From NCBI GenBank assembly GCA_029834535.1, contig JAQMWT010000421.1:1-64000 (forward strand): a stretch of DNA of 64,000 nucleotides. The letters run 5' to 3'. This DNA is from Chrysophaeum taylorii. Its lineage: Eukaryota; Sar; Pelagophyceae; Pelagomonadales; Pelagomonadaceae. The position numbers and the translations under genes were made by a program. The notes beneath the pieces were generated by a model, which did no database searches, was not told where the DNA came from, and worked only from the letters and a program-made list of their open reading frames with translations. Positions 59,641 to 64,000 of the stretch are shown here, in pieces (positions within the stretch are counted from its first letter, which is position 1; each line of letters starts with the position of its first letter).

Positions 59641-61137
59641 ATGATCGAAGTGGTCGACAGTGGGGATGGCAAGGGGTGCCGTACGGTTGCAAAACAGGAC
59701 ATTTTGCAAGGCGAACGATGCGCGCTGACGGTGCCTCTGGTCGTGGCGCTTTCCCCTGATCTGCGACTCGCGCGGTGCGGGTACTGCTGCGTGAAGGTGT
59801 GTTCGAGTCGCGCGCGCGTGTGCGAGAGTTGTGGAGACGCCGTGTTTTGCGACGAAGAGTGCGCCGACCTCGCGCGCCACGCGGAGGAGTGCGAGCTGCT
59901 GAAAGAGCTGCGGCGGTGTTCGGAGACGGTGCTGTTGGCTGCGCGCGTGTGCCGGCTGCCCTTCAAGGATCGCGCGATCGTTGGCTCGTTGACGACGCAC
60001 GAAGACAAGGTGTCCGCTGGAACGCGGGCCAAATTCCTGGAGACGGCGTCGAGACTCTCGGATACTCTCGGGAACGGCGTCGGGAGAGACCAAATTTTTC
60101 GAATATTGTGCGTCATCGACACCAACGCCCACGGCGTCGTCGATCATACGCCGCCAGGGGAACTCCTCGTGACGAGCGACGACCGTTTCGCGGTCGCCAA
60201 GAATGGTCGCCTCGCTTGCGGCCGGCATCGCCGACAAATCTCGTCGGCGCTCGCCGACTGCTTCGGCGACGACGCCGGCCTCGCGAGCGGGGCTGTCGTC
60301 GGGATCATGCTCTCGCCGCCGTTGGCCCTGCTGAATCACGAATGCACGCCTTCGGTCTATCTCGCGTGCGAGCTCAGGCGCAGAGAGCCTCCGCTCGTCG
60401 TCACGCGAGCGGCGAGGCCGCTTTGCGCGGGCGACGAGCTCTCGTGCAGCTATCTCGCGCTCGTGGGGATGACGTCGGCCCAGCGACACCAGCAGCTCGC
60501 CGAAGCCTACCACTTCGCCTGCCGGTGTCGCATGTGCTCCCCCCCGACATCACGGCGCCTCGACGACGCGTTCTCCGCGGGCGCCCCCTCCGACGCCGAA
60601 GTCGCGCGCTGCGCCGTCGCCTTGGATTTGATCTACGACGCGCTCCTGCACAACGACATAAGCGCCGCTCAATTTGCTTTGTCCACGGCGCAGCACGCCA
60701 TCGAGCCGCTCGTCGACACGCATCGATTGAAGATCCAGTTTCTCCTCGCCGCTCTCGTACTCGAGTCCCGCTGTCCGGGCTCGACGGCGGTCGTTTCCCT
60801 CGCCAAGCGCATCTTCCTCATCTTCGAGAGAGACCCCGACCTCCAGTCGCTTGCCGTCGACCCCGTCAACCTCGCTCGAGTCTACTGCATTGCGAGTACC
60901 CTCGACTCTCCGGCAGGACCCCAAGTCCTCGATGCCTGGCTTTCTACCGCCGCGCGCCTATTCGAAACACACCTCGGCCCGGCTAGCACGCTTGCCCGGA
61001 ACGCGCGTCAACTCAGAACCCTCCTCGTCTTTGCTCAGCCTGCTGCGGCCGCCACGGATCCCCCTTCACCGCCTCCTGCGCCGACGACTTCGAGACAGAA
61101 GAAGCCGCGCACCACCGCCGCCGCGAACAGGCAGTAG
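59641..61137 (+). CDS. SET-MYND (SMYD-like) protein
   Basis: Single exon, 498 residues from ATG at 59641. The split SET domain starts MIEVVDSGDGKGCRTVAKQD. A MYND zinc finger sits inside it at about 48-90 (CGYCCVKVCSSRARVCESCG, DAVFCDEECADLARHAEEC). The catalytic half has LLNHECTPSVYLACELRRRE (the NHxCxPN motif), RPLCAGDELSCSYL and the post-SET cysteines FACRCRMC. A helical, TPR-like C-terminal domain follows (LDLIYDALLHNDISAAQFAL onward). These enzymes methylate lysine on histones or other proteins using S-adenosylmethionine. The final ~35 residues are low complexity. Confidence 0.9.
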   Translation: MIEVVDSGDGKGCRTVAKQDILQGERCALTVPLVVALSPDLRLARCGYCCVKVCSSRARVCESCGDAVFCDEECADLARHAEECELLKELRRCSETVLLAARVCRLPFKDRAIVGSLTTHEDKVSAGTRAKFLETASRLSDTLGNGVGRDQIFRILCVIDTNAHGVVDHTPPGELLVTSDDRFAVAKNGRLACGRHRRQISSALADCFGDDAGLASGAVVGIMLSPPLALLNHECTPSVYLACELRRREPPLVVTRAARPLCAGDELSCSYLALVGMTSAQRHQQLAEAYHFACRCRMCSPPTSRRLDDAFSAGAPSDAEVARCAVALDLIYDALLHNDISAAQFALSTAQHAIEPLVDTHRLKIQFLLAALVLESRCPGSTAVVSLAKRIFLIFERDPDLQSLAVDPVNLARVYCIASTLDSPAGPQVLDAWLSTAARLFETHLGPASTLARNARQLRTLLVFAQPAAAATDPPSPPPAPTTSRQKKPRTTAAANRQ

Positions 61138-61737
61138 TTACTTGACTAGCTAGACGTATTATATCGGCTTTCTTCCTTTCTTTGTTAGTTTGTGGCAGGA
61201 TGATGAACCAACAACCCCTACCGGACCTTGCGAGGGGCCAAGGCGCACTCTTGCACTGCCAAGTAAGTGCGTGTGGGCCTGCGTGCGCGCGCGCGCGCGC
61301 GTGCGTGCCTGCCCAGGAGGAGGAGGAGTTGATTAGCACTCACTACCCACAGCAGCAGGTTGTGTGCCTAGCGTCAAACCACAACATGGCAGCATGCTCT
61401 CTGCGTGGTGGATCGCATCTACTTTACCAACTAACGTTGACTGAGATCCTCCAGATTTCCTTTTGCAGCGGCTCCCCTTCTCGAATTAGAACTAACGAAG
61501 CAAGCAGGAGAGAAGAGAAGGACATTGTTGTCTTTCGCACCCACCTACCATTTAAGTTAGAAAGGGGCTCGTCTAGGCTCGAGCAGCTTTCGACTTGTAC
61601 TCGTAAGCTTAATTCCCTAGCACTGCTGCTGCTGCTGCTGCTGCTAGGGATGCTCAAGTATCGATCGCGACGCCCACGACCGTCGCCAAAATGCTAGCGA
61701 GATCGCGGCCCGTATGTGCCATATATTTGGCCGTGAC

Positions 61738-61776
<39 letters not shown>

Positions 61777-61907
61777 CTTAAGGCACGATGGATGTGCTAG
61801 TCTTCTCCATTCGAGGAGCAGTGAGCGAGAGGGGACCATGAATATCATTGCCGCAGTGGTCAGCCAGTCAGATTCTCACTCATCTCTCGATAAGAAACCG
61901 ATACCTG

Positions 61908-61938
<31 letters not shown>

Positions 61939-62094
61939 TGCCATAACTTGCATTTATTCTTCTCCTGGTGCTGTGGTTTTTGTCCGTGCACTCTTTGAGA
62001 TTGCGCGCGCGCGTGGCCCGTGCATCTGACGTGCACACTACGTCGTCGTCGACGGGTTCATCATCCAGCACCCTAAATACTAACGCAAATGTCG
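61138..62094. other. Intergenic with microsatellites
   Basis: Between convergent SMYD and SAM genes. It contains (GC)n near 61285-61301, (CTG)7 at 61623-61645, (ATC)n at 61740-61775 and (AGT)n at 61909-61937. GACTGAGATCCTCCAG etc. show no coding pattern. No gene supported. Confidence 0.6.
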
Positions 62095-64000
62095 TCAGTT
62101 CGTCGCCTGTTCGGATTCTTCTTTGGATTTTCGGGCCGCAAACGCCCGCTTCCATTCGCGCGTGCCGGGAGTCGCGACTTTACACTGCCCGCGGTGGCGC
62201 TTGCGTCCACACTTCAAGCAGACTCTCTTGAACCATCCCGGGTTCGAGACGTCCTCCGACAGTTGCGGGGACGCCTCGTTCGCAGGCGCGTGAGTCGACT
62301 CGGAGGAAGTGGTGCTGGGGGTGACGACCGCGCGCCGCGCCTGCCGGATGGACTGCTGGTCGACTTGGTCGACAGGTAACCGCCAGGGCGACGCGAGCCA
62401 ATGGCGAATTTTGGCTCGCGGACCGAGCTTGACACCAATTGCAGACAAGTCGCTATCTTGAAGGCAGCGGCAGGTGTCAACGTCAAGAATTTCTTCCTCT
62501 TGAAAAATGGCCACTAACGACTCGAGACCGAGCTCGACGAGCATGTCGCGCGTCGAGAGCGTCCCTGGTGGCTGGGGGAGTTCGGCGGGCGCGCGCGCGG
62601 TTGGCGTATTCTTTTCTTTGCGATCTGGTACTTGCTTCGCCGCGTCATCGTTAGCAAGAGTGCTCTGCTGCTGATTCACTTTTTTCTTGCGCTTCTCCAT
62701 ATCGGGTGGTGTCGCTGTTTTCTTGGAGGCAGGCTCCTCGCCGCGGCTCTCTTTGCCTCCTCTGGTCCCACCCGAACCGTGCAGTGGCGGTGTCGGCGCA
62801 TCCCGCTTGCGCGATCCCTTCGTGTTCGGCGGTATTTCTGGTGCTGGATCTGCCGAATTTATTCGAAGTTGATGCCGGGGAGGCGTAGACGGCGATGCGA
62901 GGATCGACGAAGCGTCCTTTTTGTCAGACGTCCGACTCGCACCACCTTTGTGCGAGCCCGGTGGCGCCGCCCCGTTGCGGTGCACCCCAGGCGAGTCGCG
63001 CAATTTGGACGCGGGGATATTCGGAGCAGTCGTCGAAAATGCGTCGTCCTTTCGCATCACGCCGCGCGAAGGGGATTTCGTTGGGCTCGTATTCAATCCT
63101 GGAGGTGTCGCACCGTTCTGCTGGCGCGGCGGCGTCGCGTACAAAGTCGCCGCCGCCGCCGCCGCCATTGATTGCGTCGGAGAGGGCGCCGCGGCCTGCT
63201 GTCTACTGGTCCGCGCGCGCATCGGATCGGGCGCCGCGATCTGCTGCTGCTGCTGCTGATACTGCGGCCGCGTAGCGGGCTCCGCGATCATCGATGATAT
63301 CGGCGCGGGTGCAACAATGGCAGGTGCGGCGGCGGACTGCGGATGTGGTTGCCGTGAAATCGGAGGGGGGGCAGCAGCCACAGGTGCATCAGCAGCGGGT
63401 TGCAAGCCGACCGGAGCGCGAGTAGCCACGGCACCAGGTTCAGCAACGGGACGCGGGCGCAGGCCGGGTGGCGAGGAGTTGGATTGAAGAGGCGCCGCAT
63501 GTGAATGGGGGGCAGGTGCTTGGACGTCGTCAAACCCGATGACCTCTGCATACGCGATGGGGACGGCCATCGAAAGGGCGAAAGCATTCGACAGGGGTGG
63601 ATCAATTGGCTTGCCATGCCCTCCAACCGAGGCGTCGAAGTCGGGGGGGGGGCGAGTTCCATTCTCAAAAAAGTGCAGTTGTGAATGGCTACTTATTTCG
63701 CCGCCGCCGCCGCCGCCGCCGCCGCCGACAGCCAGACCGACGAATCCTGCTGCTTCTGGAGGATTTTGCGTTTGCGCTTCGCGAACGTTATCTTCTGCGC
63801 GCAACCCGACACCGCGCGAAGGCGGCGGCGCGAGGCCCGGTGGTTCGAGGTAACCACGACGACGAGGCGAGTCGTCGCTCTGCGGTCTTGGCGGATGCCG
63901 CATACCCATCAGCCTCGCGGGCATCCCGCTTTTTCCCGGCTGCTCAGCAAAAGACGCGAACAACGGCGGCACAACGCTCCTCCTCATGCCGGGCGGCGCT
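62095..64000 (-). CDS. SAM-domain protein with C-terminal zinc knuckle (partial)
   Basis: Open minus frame of at least 630 residues; the first ATG inside the window is at 63987, but the frame stays open to the edge, so the true start may lie outside. The first ~430 residues are Pro/Ala/Gly/Gln-rich and disordered, with poly-Gly (GCC repeat at 63702-63728) and poly-Gln. A SAM domain lies near the end (MLVELGLESLVAIFQEEEIL, then LQDSDLSAIGVKLGPRAKI). The C-terminus carries CLKCGRKRHRGQC, a CCHC-like knuckle, in a Trp- and Lys-rich tail (WFKRV, EWKRAFAARKSKE). SAM domains mediate protein or RNA contacts; together with a knuckle an RNA-linked role is possible but not shown. Confidence 0.75.
   Translation of the reverse strand, partial: APPGMRRSVVPPLFASFAEQPGKSGMPARLMGMRHPPRPQSDDSPRRRGYLEPPGLAPPPSRGVGLRAEDNVREAQTQNPPEAAGFVGLAVGGGGGGGGGEISSHSQLHFFENGTRPPPDFDASVGGHGKPIDPPLSNAFALSMAVPIAYAEVIGFDDVQAPAPHSHAAPLQSNSSPPGLRPRPVAEPGAVATRAPVGLQPAADAPVAAAPPPISRQPHPQSAAAPAIVAPAPISSMIAEPATRPQYQQQQQQIAAPDPMRARTSRQQAAAPSPTQSMAAAAAATLYATPPRQQNGATPPGLNTSPTKSPSRGVMRKDDAFSTTAPNIPASKLRDSPGVHRNGAAPPGSHKGGASRTSDKKDASSILASPSTPPRHQLRINSADPAPEIPPNTKGSRKRDAPTPPLHGSGGTRGGKESRGEEPASKKTATPPDMEKRKKKVNQQQSTLANDDAAKQVPDRKEKNTPTARAPAELPQPPGTLSTRDMLVELGLESLVAIFQEEEILDVDTCRCLQDSDLSAIGVKLGPRAKIRHWLASPWRLPVDQVDQQSIRQARRAVVTPSTTSSESTHAPANEASPQLSEDVSNPGWFKRVCLKCGRKRHRGQCKVATPGTREWKRAFAARKSKEESEQATN

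Noticed and set aside
61182-61697. 171-codon ORF downstream of SMYD
   Set aside because: Includes a dinucleotide run and CTG microsatellite coding poly-Leu; composition is not protein-like.

Overview
The window looks like nuclear DNA of a GC-rich, photosynthetic stramenopile. This is inferred: a pelagophyte-type alga would fit, but no marker gene fixes the species. Reasons: protein-coding genes are split by GT-AG introns, many only 37-51 bp long; gene content is purely eukaryotic (SF1/BBP, PKA regulatory subunit, RGS, SNARE, TIM50, SMYD, FERM-IQ); and one protein (25.8-27.7 kb) starts with a signal peptide followed by an AFVP-type motif, as in heterokont plastid preproteins. Genes are tightly packed on both strands, with start codons of divergent neighbours as little as 49 bp apart.

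Layout. 0-5.2 kb: the last exon of an unidentified minus-strand gene, then a decayed Ty3/gypsy element on the plus strand. 5.3-41.8 kb: a gene-rich block. In order it holds FERM-IQ protein; PET117-like COX assembly factor; giant coiled-coil protein with a catalytically dead calpain domain; membrane-anchored aspartyl protease; MFS transporter (MFSD8-like); short Q-SNARE; a fragmentary membrane-protein gene; a five-exon gene of AIRIM type (weak); a coiled-coil membrane protein; two unknown genes; splicing factor SF1; a PH-like acidic protein; a plastid-targeted protein; PKA regulatory subunit; a small membrane protein; a cyclic-nucleotide-fold/RGS fusion; TIM50; an imperfect repeat array; a duplicated pair of COPI-associated membrane proteins; an LRR protein; and a MATE transporter.

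42.1-46.5 kb: a complete but decayed Ty1/copia element with 96-bp LTRs and a perfect 5-bp target duplication, inserted into the 3' end of an alpha/beta-hydrolase gene. 48.7-59.4 kb: a repeat-rich segment with three related PIF1/Helitron-helicase fragments (two inverted relative to each other), two copies of a ~110-bp SINE-like element with long target duplications, a reverse-oriented gypsy fragment, a bacterial-type NAD+-dependent DNA ligase gene, and a PH-PH-RGS-FHA protein gene with an apparent C7 frameshift. 59.6-64 kb: a SET-MYND methyltransferase-like protein and a SAM-domain protein running to the window edge.

Themes. Three genes point to cAMP/G-protein signalling (PKA-R at 28 kb, CNB-RGS at 31 kb, PH-PH-RGS-FHA at 53 kb), two of them with domain orders I do not recognise from well-known proteins. 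Three others serve mitochondria (PET117, TIM50) or probably an organelle (LigA). Exon models were checked by phase arithmetic where stated. All family names come from reading motifs by eye; no database search was run.
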